A stretch of DNA of 64,000 nucleotides from Actinomadura rupiterrae. Lineage in GTDB: Bacteria; Actinomycetota; Actinomycetes; Streptosporangiales; Streptosporangiaceae. Within the stretch, counting starts at the first letter, position 1. Every line of letters starts with the position of its first letter. Positions 41,130 to 50,387 of the stretch are shown here, piece by piece. A program made the position numbers and the translations under genes. Location: the NCBI RefSeq assembly GCF_024172125.1, contig NZ_JAMZEA010000013.1:240662-304661 (forward strand), read 5' to 3'. Below the pieces are notes generated by a model that searched no databases, was not told the origin of the DNA, and was given only the letters and a program-made list of their open reading frames with translations.

Positions 41130-42840
41130 GATCGGCTTCCTTCCCCAGGACGCCGGGCAGCCGCGCGACCACGACCGCCCCCGTCCGCTCCGGTGCGTCG
41201 CCCGTCCCGGCGGGCTGGTCGGCGAAGGTGACGTCGCCGCCGCGGGCGCGGGCAGTGCGGCGGGCAAGCCCGAGGCCCAGGCCGCGGGCCCGGCCGCCTT
41301 CGGGCTCGCGGGTGGTCACCCCGTCGCGGAAGATCTCCCCGCGCAGCTCCGGCGGGACGCCCGCGCCGGAGTCGGCGACGGTGACGTGCAGGTCCGGGCC
41401 GTCGCCGAGCAGCTCGACCTCCACCCACGCGGGCCGCCGCTCGCCCTGCCGCGCGGCCTCGACGGCGTTGTCGACCAGGTTGCCGACGACGGTCGTGACG
41501 TCCAGCGGGTCGGTGATCTTGCCGGGGACGAAGCTGCCGGGACCCACGTCCAGGCGGACGCCGCGCTCGGCCGCGACCGCCGTCTTCGCCGACAGGAACG
41601 CCTGAAGGTAGGGGTCGAACACCGGATCGGCGGGCAGCGGCTCGGCGGCGGCCGGGGCGCCGGACGCGTCGGTCACCAGCGTCGCCAGGTACCCGGCGGC
41701 CTCCTCGTGGTGGCCTAGGTGCAGCAGCCCCGACAGGGTGTGCAGCCGGTTGGCGTACTCGTGCCGCTGGGCCCGCAGGGCGTCGAACAGCGTCCGGACC
41801 GAGTCCAGCTCGCGGGCCAGGGTCTCCACGTCGGTGCGGTCGCGCAGGGTGACCACCGCGCCGAGGTCCCGGTTCCGGCGCCGCACCTCGCGCCGGTTCA
41901 CCACCAGCACCCGCTCCCCCGCCGTGACGAACAGGTCGGTGGCGGGGCTGCGCCCGGCCAGCACCGCCCGCAGCGGGCCCGGGACGTCCAGCTCGTCGGC
42001 CGGGACGCCGTGCTCGGGACGGGTACCCAGCAGCCGGGCCGCCTCGGCGTTGCAGACCGCGACGCGGCCCGCGGCGTCCACCGCGACCACGCCCTCACCG
42101 ACGCCGTGCAGCACCGCCTCCCGCTCGTGCACCAGCTCGACCAGCTCGTAGGGCTCCAGGCCGAGGGTCTGGCGGCGCAGCCGGACCCCGATCGCCGCCG
42201 ACGCCAGCACGCCGAGTAGCAGCGCCCCGGCGACGAACGCGCTCAGCCCGCTCAGCGCGTCGTCCAGCTCGCGGTCGATCGCCCCGGCGTCGAAGCCGAC
42301 GCTGACCTCGCCGACGACGCGTCCGGCCCGCTCGGGACCGGCCGGATCGTACAGCGGCACCTTGCCGCGCACCGACAGCCCGAGCGTGCCGCGCTCGAAC
42401 CGGACCACCTCGCGCCCGGCCAGCGGCGCGGACGGGTCGGTGCTGACCTTCTGCCCGAGCAGCGCCTCGGTCGGGTGCGAGTAGCGGATGCCGCGCCGGT
42501 CGGTGACCACCACGAACAGGGCCCCGGCCCGCCGCCGGACCCGCTCGGCGCGGTCCTGCACCACGTGGCCGGGATCGCCCGCGACCACCGCCCGGCCGAC
42601 GTCGGGGTCGGCGGCCACGCTGCGGGCCAGGGTGAGGGCCCGCTGGCCGAACTGGTCGCGCAGCTCCCCGTCCAGGCGCCAGGCCACCAGGGCGTAGCCC
42701 GCGCAGCCCACGACCAGCACCACGGCGATCTGCAGGATCAGCACTTGGCGGGCGAACGGGAGGCGCAGGCGCAGGCGGCCCTGGCGGGAAGCGGGACGGG
42801 AAGGAGCGGGGCCGGAAGGAGCGGGGCGGGAATCGGACAT
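41122..42840 (-). CDS. sensor histidine kinase (CitA/DcuS type)
   Basis: A 572-residue membrane sensor: first helix at about residues 30-52 (VLILQIAVVLVVGCAGYALV), an extracytoplasmic PDC/CACHE-like domain (RRGIRYSHPTEALLGQKVST), a second helix at about 198-220, a PAS domain, then the phosphoacceptor region QRHEYANRLHTLSGLLHLG and ATPase motifs (NLVDNAVEAA, DSGAGVPPEL, RGLGLGLA). CitA/DcuS sensors bind carboxylates outside the cell. No ribosome site; TACTTT lies 9 bases before the ATG. Confidence 0.92.
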   Translation of the reverse strand: MSDSRPAPSGPAPSRPASRQGRLRLRLPFARQVLILQIAVVLVVGCAGYALVAWRLDGELRDQFGQRALTLARSVAADPDVGRAVVAGDPGHVVQDRAERVRRRAGALFVVVTDRRGIRYSHPTEALLGQKVSTDPSAPLAGREVVRFERGTLGLSVRGKVPLYDPAGPERAGRVVGEVSVGFDAGAIDRELDDALSGLSAFVAGALLLGVLASAAIGVRLRRQTLGLEPYELVELVHEREAVLHGVGEGVVAVDAAGRVAVCNAEAARLLGTRPEHGVPADELDVPGPLRAVLAGRSPATDLFVTAGERVLVVNRREVRRRNRDLGAVVTLRDRTDVETLARELDSVRTLFDALRAQRHEYANRLHTLSGLLHLGHHEEAAGYLATLVTDASGAPAAAEPLPADPVFDPYLQAFLSAKTAVAAERGVRLDVGPGSFVPGKITDPLDVTTVVGNLVDNAVEAARQGERRPAWVEVELLGDGPDLHVTVADSGAGVPPELRGEIFRDGVTTREPEGGRARGLGLGLARRTARARGGDVTFADQPAGTGDAPERTGAVVVARLPGVLGKEADHE

Positions 42841-42967
42841 GGCAGCGCCAAAGTACTCGATGACTTACCCCCGGCCCACCCCTTCGCGAGCAAAATGTGC
42901 AGAACCCGCGCAACGGGCTTAACGTGCGGTTATGCGAATTGCGCGGGCATCGCGGGCAAGGGTTCCC

Positions 42968-42991
42968 GTGACCCCGGTCACTTCCTAGTCT
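42968..42991 (+). promoter_or_regulatory. GTGACC-CC-GGTCAC palindrome and -10 box of the importer operon
   Basis: A perfect 14-bp palindrome (42968-42981) ends 4 bases before the -10 box TAGTCT (42986-42991), which is 7 bases from the ATG at 42999. The palindrome occupies the spacer/-35 region, so binding should repress, or activate in the class II way. The response regulator next door is a candidate binder. Confidence 0.6.
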
Positions 42992-42998
42992 GCCGGTC

Positions 42999-43811
42999 AT
43001 GTCCCAGCAGCAACCCCCGGTGATCGAACTCCACGGGGCCACCAAACGCTTCCGGTCCGGCGCCGGCCTGCACACCGCCGTGCGCGACCTGAACCTGACC
43101 GTCGCGCCCGGCGAGTTCGTCGCGGTCGTCGGCCCGACCGGATGCGGCAAGTCCACCACCCTGTCCCTGGTGTCCGGCCTGGAGCCGGCGTCCGCCGGGA
43201 CCGTCCGGGTGCACGGCGAGCCCGTCACCGGCATCCCCGACGGCGTCGGCTACATGTTCCAGAACGACGCCGTGCTCCCCTGGCGCTCGGTCCTCGACAA
43301 CGTCGCCACCGGCCCCCGCTACCGCGGCGCCGCCAAGCGCGAGGCGCGCGAGAAGGCCCGCGAGTGGGTCGCCCGCGTCGGCCTGGCCGGGTTCGAGAAG
43401 TACTACCCGCACCAGCTGTCCGGCGGCATGCGCAAGCGCGTCGCGCTCGCGCAGACGCTGGTCAACGAGCCGTCCGTCCTGCTGATGGACGAGCCGTTCT
43501 CCGCCCTGGACGTGCAGACCCGCGGCCTGATGCAGGACGAGCTGCTGCGGCTGTGGTCCGGGTCCGGCGCCGCCGTCGTGTTCGTCACCCACGACCTGGA
43601 GGAGGCCCTGGTGCTGGCCGACCGGGTGGTCGTCATGACCGCCGGGCCCGCCACCGTCAAGGCCGTCTTCGACGTCCCGCTGGAGCGCCCGCGCGACGCC
43701 GAGGAGATCCGGCTGACCCCGGAGTTCCTCGACATCTACCGCGAGGTGTGGGAGTCGCTGCGCGAAGAGGTCCAGATCACCCGCGAGAGGGGAGCCGGCC
43801 GTGCCGCATGA
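42999..43811 (+). CDS. ABC transporter ATP-binding protein (SsuB/TauB-like)
   Basis: A 270-residue ATPase of the nitrate/sulfonate/taurine importer family: Walker A VGPTGCGKSTT, Q-loop MFQNDAVLPW, signature LSGGMRKRV, Walker B VLLMDEPFSALD and the H-loop VTHDLEEAL. It overlaps the permease gene by 11 bases. The ATG has no ribosome site and follows a leaderless -10. Confidence 0.92.
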   Translation: MSQQQPPVIELHGATKRFRSGAGLHTAVRDLNLTVAPGEFVAVVGPTGCGKSTTLSLVSGLEPASAGTVRVHGEPVTGIPDGVGYMFQNDAVLPWRSVLDNVATGPRYRGAAKREAREKAREWVARVGLAGFEKYYPHQLSGGMRKRVALAQTLVNEPSVLLMDEPFSALDVQTRGLMQDELLRLWSGSGAAVVFVTHDLEEALVLADRVVVMTAGPATVKAVFDVPLERPRDAEEIRLTPEFLDIYREVWESLREEVQITRERGAGRAA

Positions 43812-44715
43812 CGTCAAGCCCCCCGCGACCGAGCCTGCCGCTGCCGCTGCCGCCGCTGCCGCCGCCTCGGCGCCCACGCCGGAGGAGGAGGCGCGGGCCG
43901 TCGCCCAGGCCAAGGCCGCCGCGCTGCGCCGCCGGGTCATGATCTACGGCGTCCGGCTGGTGCTGGTCGCGCTGTGGCTCGGCTCCTGGGAGCTGGCCGC
44001 GCGCAACTGGATCGACCCGTTCTACTACTCGCGGCCCTCGGCGATCTGGGACCGCCTGGTCGACTGGTTCTCCAACGGCACCTCGCAGGGCTCGATCTGG
44101 GAGCAGATCTCCTACACCCTGCGCGAGGCCGTGCTCGGCTTCGTCCTCGGCTCGCTCGGCGGCGTCGTGCTGGGCGTGGTGCTCGGCCGCAGCCGCTTCC
44201 TGTCGGACGTGTGCGCGCCGTTCATCAAGGCCGCCAACGCCATCCCGCGCATCATCCTGGCCTCGCTGTTCGTGATCTGGTTCGGGCTCGGCATGCAGTC
44301 CAAGGTCGCCACCGCGTTCGTGCTGGTGTTCTTCGCGGTGTTCTTCAACGCCTTCCAGGGCGCCCGCGAGGTGGACCGCAACCTGGTCAACAACGCGCGG
44401 ATCCTCGGCGCGGGCCGCTGGGCCGTGCTGCGCACGGTGGTCGTGCCGTCCGCGACGTCCTGGATCCTGGCCTCGCTGCACTCGGCGTTCGGCTTCGCGA
44501 TCATCGGCGCGGTGGTCGGCGAGTACAGCGGCGCCGACAAGGGCCTCGGCCTGCTGATCAACCACGCGCAGGGCACCTTCGACGCGGCCGGCATCTACGC
44601 CGGAATGATCATCATCACGGTGCTGGCGCTGCTCGCCGAGTGGCTGCTGACCATGGTCGAGGGACGGCTGCTGCGCTGGCGCCCGCCGTCGGCCGCCGAC
44701 CACAACCCGGTCTGA
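43801..44715 (+). CDS. ABC transporter permease (SsuC-like)
   Basis: A 304-residue permease with an Ala-rich cytoplasmic N-terminus (residues 12-40), six helices and the coupling motif EVDRNLVNNARILGAGRW (an EAA-like loop). It pairs with the ATPase before it and the lipoprotein after it. GTG start overlapping the ATPase gene. Confidence 0.9.
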   Translation: MPHDVKPPATEPAAAAAAAAAASAPTPEEEARAVAQAKAAALRRRVMIYGVRLVLVALWLGSWELAARNWIDPFYYSRPSAIWDRLVDWFSNGTSQGSIWEQISYTLREAVLGFVLGSLGGVVLGVVLGRSRFLSDVCAPFIKAANAIPRIILASLFVIWFGLGMQSKVATAFVLVFFAVFFNAFQGAREVDRNLVNNARILGAGRWAVLRTVVVPSATSWILASLHSAFGFAIIGAVVGEYSGADKGLGLLINHAQGTFDAAGIYAGMIIITVLALLAEWLLTMVEGRLLRWRPPSAADHNPV

Positions 44716-44804
44716 CCTCCCCGCCGAAGACGTACTGGACCGGCCCTCGCCGACGGCGAGCGGTCCCCCTCTCTCTCCCTCCTCGTCCCTGGAGTCCCCA
44801 CCCC

Positions 44805-45848
44805 ATGCGCACTTCCTACCGCGTCGGCGCGGCCGCCCTGGCCGCCGTGACCGCCCTGTCGCTGACCTCCTGCCGCAGCTCCAAGTCGTCCTCGTCGGCC
44901 GGTGACTCCGGCGGCTCGGTGAAGATCATGGTCGGCGGCATCGACAAGGTCATCTACCTGCCCGCCAAGCTCACCGACCAGCTCGGCTACTTCAAGGAGC
45001 AGGGCCTCAACGTCCAGCTGCTCACCGAGCCGGCCGGCGCGATCGCCGAGAACGTGCTGATCTCCGGCGACGTGCAGGGCGTGGTCGGCTTCTACGACCA
45101 CACCATCGACCTGCAGACCAAGGGCAAGTGCATCGAGAGCGTCGTGCAGTTCGCCGACGTCCCGGGCGAGGCCGAGATGGTCGCCGCCGACAAGGCCGGG
45201 CAGCTGACCTCGCCCGCCGCGTTCAAGGGCAAGAAGCTCGGCGTCACCAGCCCCGGCTCGTCCACCGACTTCCTGACCCGGGCGCTGGCCGTCAGGGCCG
45301 GCGTCCAGCCGTCGGACTACACCACCGTCAAGGCGGGCGCGGGCGCGACGTTCATCGCCACCCTCGGCAACGGCGGCATCGACGCGGGCATGACCACCGA
45401 CCCGACGATCGCGAAGCTCACCCAGTCCGGCAAGGGCAAGGTGCTGCTGGACATGCGCACCAAGGAGGGCACGCAGAAGGCCCTCGGCGGCCTCTACCCG
45501 GCGGCCTCGCTGTACATGGACTGCGCCTACGTCAAGAAGAACCCGCAGACCGTGCAGAAGCTCGCGAACGCCTTCGTCAAGACGCTCGGCTGGATCAAGG
45601 CCCACAAGCCGGACGAGATCGCCGCGAAGATGCCCGCCGACTACGCGGGCGGCGACCCGGCCCTCTACAAGAAGGCCATCGGCGACTCCATCGGCATGTT
45701 CACCGCCGACGGCGTGATGCCGGCCGACGGCGCGAAGAACGTCCTGGAGGTGCTGTCCCAGTTCTCGCCGAACGTCAAGGGCAAGAAGGACACCATCGAC
45801 CTGTCCAAGACCTACACCACCGAGTTCGTCGGCAAGGCCGGCAAGTAA
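44805..45848 (+). CDS. ABC transporter substrate-binding lipoprotein (NMT1/SsuA-like)
   Basis: A 347-residue lipoprotein: signal sequence with lipobox LTSC (cysteine about residue 23), a Ser-rich linker, then an NMT1/THI5-type solute-binding domain (GIDKVIYLPAKLTDQLGYFKEQ, TSPGSSTDFLTRAL, GGIDAGMTTDPT). This fold binds sulfonates, nitrate, pyrimidine precursors or aromatic acids; the ligand cannot be inferred. The divergent CitA-like sensor suggests a carboxylate. The gene ends at a strong terminator. Confidence 0.9.
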   Translation: MRTSYRVGAAALAAVTALSLTSCRSSKSSSSAGDSGGSVKIMVGGIDKVIYLPAKLTDQLGYFKEQGLNVQLLTEPAGAIAENVLISGDVQGVVGFYDHTIDLQTKGKCIESVVQFADVPGEAEMVAADKAGQLTSPAAFKGKKLGVTSPGSSTDFLTRALAVRAGVQPSDYTTVKAGAGATFIATLGNGGIDAGMTTDPTIAKLTQSGKGKVLLDMRTKEGTQKALGGLYPAASLYMDCAYVKKNPQTVQKLANAFVKTLGWIKAHKPDEIAAKMPADYAGGDPALYKKAIGDSIGMFTADGVMPADGAKNVLEVLSQFSPNVKGKKDTIDLSKTYTTEFVGKAGK

Positions 45849-45896
45849 CCCTCCATCGGCCCCGGTGACGCGGTCCCCACACGCGTCCCCGTCCCT

Positions 45897-45940
45897 GCCG
45901 TCCGGCACCGGACTCCCCGCCCGGTGCCGGACGGCCTTTT
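45897..45940 (+). terminator. rho-independent terminator of the importer operon
   Basis: GCCGTCCGGCACCGG and CCGGTGCCGGACGGC (15-bp perfect stem, 9-base loop) followed by CTTTT. Confidence 0.9.
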
Positions 45941-45965
45941 GCCGTCCGCTTCCCGGGCGCGGTCG

Positions 45966-46433
45966 TCAGCGGCCCGCCGGGGAGTAGGACTCGACGGGAG
46001 CCTCATCGGCGTCGCGTCCGCCCCAGCGGCGCGGGGCCCAGGTGGGGACGAGCAGCGCGAAGCCCAGCATCGCGTCCACGCCGGAGCCGAGCAGCATCCG
46101 CAGCCCGAAGTCGAGGTCGCCCGGCGCGTGCGCGCGTGCGGGAAGGCCGAGCACCGCGCCCGGGTCGGCCAGGAACGCCGCCGACAGGCCGAGTAGCGCC
46201 AGCGCCGGGACGAGCGAGACCAGCGGCGACGCCCAGCGCGCCACGATGACCACCCCGGCGGCCAGCCCGACCGCGGCGAGCAGGGCGAACGCGCCGTAGC
46301 CGCGGGTGTGGTCGGTGATGACCCGGTCACCGCCGTCGAAGGACTCGGCCGCCTGCGCATAGCCCCAGGCCGCCCCGGCCAGCAGCGCGGGGGTGAGCAG
46401 AACGCCGAGCAGGAGTCCGGCAGCGTGCCGCAC
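45966..46433 (-). CDS. membrane protein of unknown function
   Basis: A 155-residue protein with four predicted membrane segments (RHAAGLLLGVLLTPALLAG, FALLAAVGLAAGVVIVA, LVSLVPALALLGLSAAFL, and MLGFALLVPTWAP). GGGGAGGTGACG precedes the GTG start. I do not recognise the family; similar short four-helix proteins are common in actinomycetes. It converges on the importer operon terminator. Confidence 0.7.
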   Translation of the reverse strand: MRHAAGLLLGVLLTPALLAGAAWGYAQAAESFDGGDRVITDHTRGYGAFALLAAVGLAAGVVIVARWASPLVSLVPALALLGLSAAFLADPGAVLGLPARAHAPGDLDFGLRMLLGSGVDAMLGFALLVPTWAPRRWGGRDADEAPVESYSPAGR

Positions 46434-46695
46434 CGCGCGTCACCTCCCCTCGCCGGCCGCGCCGTGGGGACGCGGCCACCGCCCCATCAGACCATGAACA
46501 CCCCGGATCGCGGGGACGATCCGACTTTGCGGCACCAATCCGGGTCTGACCGATTCACCCCTCACGGTCGGTCCGTGTTGCGGTGCCCGTTTCGACGGGC
46601 GGCGCCGGGGCATCGGCGGACGGTTCGTCCCGGGCGCGCCTCGCCGCGCGTCCGTTCCGAGGAGTCCATCGGAGTAGACGCACCAGGAGGACGCA

Positions 46696-47412
46696 ATGTC
46701 GACCGCCGTGATGGTCGTCGTCGCCGTCGTGATCGTCGTCGCCCTGGCCGCCGCGCTGCTGCCGGCCCTCCGGCAGGGCCGCACCCGGCGGCTGCGGCGC
46801 CGCTTCGGCCCCGAGTACGACCGCGCCGTCGAGCGGGAGGGCGGGCGGGCCGCCGCCGAGCGCGAGCTGATGTCCCGCGAGAAGCGGCACGAGGAGCTGC
46901 CGCTGCACGATCTGGACCCGCGGCAGCGCGAGCTGTACCGCGAGCAGTGGACGCACGTCCAGGAGCAGTTCGTGGACGCCCCCGGCGCCGCCGTCTCCCA
47001 GGCGGACCGGCTGGTCACCGCCGTGATGGCCGAGCGCGGCTACCCCACCCGCGACTTCGAGGACCGCGCCGCCCACCTGTCGGTGGAGCACGGCCGGACC
47101 CTCGACCACTACCGGCGCGGCCACGACATCGGCGTCCGCGCCGAACGGGACGGGGTCTCGACCGAGGACCTGCGCCAGGCCATGGTCCACTACCGCGCCC
47201 TGTTCGAGGACCTGCTGGCCGTCCCGGAGGGCGAGCGCTCCGCCGAGGCCGCCGCGAACCCCGCGCAGTCCGCGGACTCCGCGGACTCCGCGGACTCCGC
47301 GGCGGAACCAGCCAAGAGTCCGGCCGAGGCTGCCGCTGAGACGCGCGTCGACGGGCGCGCGGACGAGCCGGTCGCCGGGCGTCGCGACGACGGTCCCGAG
47401 CAGAGGAGCTGA
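46696..47412 (+). CDS. membrane-anchored protein of unknown function
   Basis: A 238-residue protein with one N-terminal membrane segment (VMVVVAVVIVVALAAALL), a basic stretch, and a helical domain with the core YREQWTHVQEQFVDAPGAAV-SQADRLVTAVM. The C-terminus is low complexity, including ADS repeats encoded by 9-bp units around 47265-47300. The same core occurs in the next gene, so the two are paralogues. AGGAGGACGCA precedes the ATG. Confidence 0.75.
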   Translation: MSTAVMVVVAVVIVVALAAALLPALRQGRTRRLRRRFGPEYDRAVEREGGRAAAERELMSREKRHEELPLHDLDPRQRELYREQWTHVQEQFVDAPGAAVSQADRLVTAVMAERGYPTRDFEDRAAHLSVEHGRTLDHYRRGHDIGVRAERDGVSTEDLRQAMVHYRALFEDLLAVPEGERSAEAAANPAQSADSADSADSAAEPAKSPAEAAAETRVDGRADEPVAGRRDDGPEQRS

Positions 47413-47417
47413 TCGCA

Positions 47418-48098
47418 GTGCCCACCACTCCCCCGGACCCGAAGCCCGGCCCGCCGAACCCGGCAACGCCGAAGCCCACGGCACCAGATTCCGCCGCACC
47501 AGGTTCCGCACCACCTGGTTCCGCACCACCTGGTTCCGCGGCACCGAAGCCCTCCGCGCCGAAGCCCGAGGCGCCGAGCGACGCGCCTGACGTGCGGGTG
47601 GCCGGGCGGCCGCCCGAGACCGACCCGGAGGACACCGCCCCCATCGTCGCCGGACACCGCGGCCCGGATGGGCCGACCGGCCCGGACGAAACCCCGGAGA
47701 AGGGGTCGGACGAGGTGGCGACGCGGTTCCCGAAGCAGGTCCCGAAGCGGTTCCCCGAGCATCGCCCCACTGCGCCCGGCACGACCGGCGCAACCGGCAC
47801 GTCCGATGCGTCCGGGGTGTCCGGCGGGGCGTTGCTGGCGGAGGCCGAGGCCGGGCGGTTCCGGGAGCGGTGGCGCGAGGTCCAGACGGGGTTCGTGGAC
47901 GATCCGTCCGAGGCCGTCCGCCAGGCGGACGAGCTGGCCGCCGAGGTCGTCAACGCGATCGGGCAGGCGCTCACCGCCCGCAAGCACGAGCTGGACGAGC
48001 GGTGGCGCACCGAGAAGGACGGTCCGTCCGACACCGAGCGGCTGCGCCAGGCGCTCCGCGCTTACCGCACCCTCGTCGATCGCATGCTCACCACCTGA
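47418..48098 (+). CDS. Pro-rich protein paralogous to the upstream gene
   Basis: A 226-residue protein: residues 1-120 are Pro/Ala-rich and repetitive (GSAPPGSAPPGSAAPKPS), and the C-terminal 100 residues repeat the helical core of the preceding gene (FRERWREVQTGFVDDPSEAV, RQADELAAEVVNAI, RQALRAYRTLVDRML). It lacks a membrane segment, so the pair may consist of a membrane-bound and a soluble version. GTG start 5 bp after the upstream stop; AGAGGAG lies within that gene's end. Confidence 0.75.
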   Translation: MPTTPPDPKPGPPNPATPKPTAPDSAAPGSAPPGSAPPGSAAPKPSAPKPEAPSDAPDVRVAGRPPETDPEDTAPIVAGHRGPDGPTGPDETPEKGSDEVATRFPKQVPKRFPEHRPTAPGTTGATGTSDASGVSGGALLAEAEAGRFRERWREVQTGFVDDPSEAVRQADELAAEVVNAIGQALTARKHELDERWRTEKDGPSDTERLRQALRAYRTLVDRMLTT

Positions 48099-48132
48099 CG
48101 AGCCCGCCAACCGGCGAGGTCTGAAGGGAACG

Positions 48133-48178
48133 CGCGCCGCCGTCCGGTCGGGCGGCCCCGTGACCGGGCGGCGGCGCG
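48133..48178. terminator. possible hairpin between convergent genes
   Basis: CGCGCCGCCG and CGGCGGCGCG (10 bp) separated by 26 bases that can form an inner stem. No U-tract. Confidence 0.4.
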
Positions 48179-48193
48179 TGGCGGTACGCCGGA

Positions 48194-49621
48194 TCAGCCG
48201 TTGAGGAAGGCGTAGACGGCCTCGCGGCCCTGCGTGCCGCGCTCGCGGTTCTGGATGGAGTGGCTCGCGCCCTTGACGATGACGAGCTTGCCGCGCGGCG
48301 CGTTCGCCAGCTCCTCCTTGGCCCACTCCATCGGGGTGGACAGGTCGCGGTCGCCATTCACCAGCAGGATCGGGACGGGCGGCAGCTTGGTCTTCGCCTC
48401 GGCGGTGTGCCGGGCGACCGGCCAGGTCAGGCATTCCTGGATGAACCCGCCGCCCGCGGCGGTGTCGCGGGTGAACGGCCAGGTCGCGCTGACCGGCAGG
48501 TGCCGCCGCGCGTACTCCAGCGCCGCGGGCCGCTGCGCGACCGGGGTCTCGGACGTCCCCCAGGGGAACAGGCCGTCGCCGCAGATGGTGGCCTCGTGCA
48601 GGCCGGCGCTGAACGAGGCGACCGGGTCACCGCCCGGCGCCATCAGCTTCATCAGGTTGTCCAGCCGTGCCGGGTCGCCCTGCCGGGCCGCGTGCATCGC
48701 GCCGATCACGTCGCCGGTCCCGGCGGGCAGCGCGGGCGGGTTCGGGTCGCGGTAGGACGGGTCGAAGAACTCGTACGAGACGAGCATGTCCCACAGCAGC
48801 ACGGCGTCCTTGCGGTGCCGGGCGAGGTAGGCGACGTCCTTCGCCGGGTCGTAGCCGCAGGCGGGCGCGGTCGTGCACGCGTCGCGCAGGACGCGTCCGA
48901 CGGCCTTCTGCCCGGTCGTGTAGAGCATCTGCTCGTGGTTCGGGTCCTTGTGCGGGAGCACCGAGTCCAGGACGACCTTGCTGACGTGGCCCGGGAAGAA
49001 CGCCGCGTAGTTCGCCGCGGTGAACGAGCCGTAGGACACGCCGTCCACCACCCACTTCGGGGTGCCGAGCGCGCGCCGGAACATGTCCAGGTCGCCGACG
49101 GTCTCCTCGGTCGTGTAGTAGCTGCGCTTGTCGCCGACGACGCCCGCGCACTCGGCGACGGCGTCGCGGGTGGGCGGTGCGATGTCGGAGCTGCCGACCT
49201 GCGCCTGCATCTTCGGGCAGTCGATCGCGCCGAACTGCCCGGTGCCGCGCTGGTCGATCATCACGAACCGGTAGTTCTTCGCCAGTTCCGGCAGCCGCTG
49301 CGTGGTGAGCCGGGTGAGGAACGGCACGCCGGGCTGCCCGGGTCCGCCGGTCAGGAACAGCAGCGTGCCCTTGGGGGCGTTGGTGTTGTCGGACATCCCG
49401 ACCTGGAGGTCGAGGGTGCCCTTGGCCGGGTCCCGGTGGTCGAGCGGGACCCGGAGCGTCGCGCACGTGAAGCCCGGCTGGCCGTCGCAGGGGTGCGGGT
49501 TCGCCAGGCCGGGCCGGGGCGCCGGCGCCATCGGGGACCGCGCGGACGCCGCCGTCGCCGTCCCGCCCGCCAGGGTCATCGTGAGACCCGCGACGAGCGC
49601 CGCGGAGAGTCGTGATCGCAT
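48194..49621 (-). CDS. secreted tripeptidyl aminopeptidase-like alpha/beta hydrolase
   Basis: A 475-residue exported serine hydrolase of the Streptomyces Tap/SlpD type: signal peptide (residues 1-27, ending near ASA), oxyanion region LLFLTGGPGQPG, the nucleophile in VDGVSYGSFTAANY, the acid in LVNGDRDLSTP and the histidine in GASHSIQ. It probably removes short peptides from secreted proteins. No ribosome site; the ATG is 7 bases after CATCAT, possibly leaderless. Confidence 0.88.
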   Translation of the reverse strand: MRSRLSAALVAGLTMTLAGGTATAASARSPMAPAPRPGLANPHPCDGQPGFTCATLRVPLDHRDPAKGTLDLQVGMSDNTNAPKGTLLFLTGGPGQPGVPFLTRLTTQRLPELAKNYRFVMIDQRGTGQFGAIDCPKMQAQVGSSDIAPPTRDAVAECAGVVGDKRSYYTTEETVGDLDMFRRALGTPKWVVDGVSYGSFTAANYAAFFPGHVSKVVLDSVLPHKDPNHEQMLYTTGQKAVGRVLRDACTTAPACGYDPAKDVAYLARHRKDAVLLWDMLVSYEFFDPSYRDPNPPALPAGTGDVIGAMHAARQGDPARLDNLMKLMAPGGDPVASFSAGLHEATICGDGLFPWGTSETPVAQRPAALEYARRHLPVSATWPFTRDTAAGGGFIQECLTWPVARHTAEAKTKLPPVPILLVNGDRDLSTPMEWAKEELANAPRGKLVIVKGASHSIQNRERGTQGREAVYAFLNG

Positions 49622-49847
49622 GAGCGCGATGATGTCCCGCGCGTCCGGCCCAGCCCACCCGCGCTGCCGGAACCGGCCAGTCTCCTGCCGACTCCGGCCA
49701 CGTTCCGACTGGTCCGGGCACGTCCCGCAGGCCCGGCGTCGCTTCGGGTAGCCGCGCGACACGACGCGCCGGTGGCGGCCCGGTCGGTGCCCGGACGGTC
49801 CGGGAGGACTAGCGTGCCGTGCGAATTCACGCACGAAGGGTCACCAA

Positions 49848-50387
49848 ATGAACACACACCGTTTCGCCGCGCTCGCGCTCACCGCCCTCACGTTCGGAGC
49901 CCTGGCCCCGGCCGCCGCCAACGCCGAACCGGCGGCCGCGCCACGCCCGGCCCTGCTGCAAAGTGCCCACATCGCGGGCGCGCCGCGCAGTGTCTACCCG
50001 GCGGATCTCGGGCTCGCCGGGCACGCCGACCACCGCCGTCCGATCCCCGGCGAGGTGCAACACCTCCGCTGGACGGTCCGCAACTACGGCAGCCGCCCGG
50101 TGAGCGGGATCGAGCTCGACGCGCGCGTCCCGGCCGGTTGGAAGGTGCGCGACGACGCCGGCTGCACGAGCCCTGCGGCCGGACGCCTGCACTGCACGCT
50201 CGGCCCGCTCGCGCCCGGCCAGGAGGAATCCGTCCGGTTCGACCTCACCGTCCCGCGCCACCCGGCCTTCGGCACCGAGCGCTACGCCGCCGCCACCCGC
50301 TTCACCGTGGACGGCGCCCGCTACGACGGGCCGTCCGCCCGGATGCGCGCCCAGGTCGTCCCGCACCGGTTCGCCAGGCGGCACTGA
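49848..50387 (+). CDS. secreted protein with DUF11-like domain
   Basis: A 179-residue exported protein: signal peptide (residues 1-27, ending NAEP), then one Ig-like domain (HLRWTVRNYGSRPVSGIELD, VPAGWKVRDDAGC, LHCTLGPLAPGQEESVRFDL) with two cysteines likely to form a disulfide. Such domains occur in bacterial surface proteins; the function is unknown. The 3' end is a four-copy 19-bp repeat that includes the stop. Confidence 0.75.
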   Translation: MNTHRFAALALTALTFGALAPAAANAEPAAAPRPALLQSAHIAGAPRSVYPADLGLAGHADHRRPIPGEVQHLRWTVRNYGSRPVSGIELDARVPAGWKVRDDAGCTSPAAGRLHCTLGPLAPGQEESVRFDLTVPRHPAFGTERYAAATRFTVDGARYDGPSARMRAQVVPHRFARRH

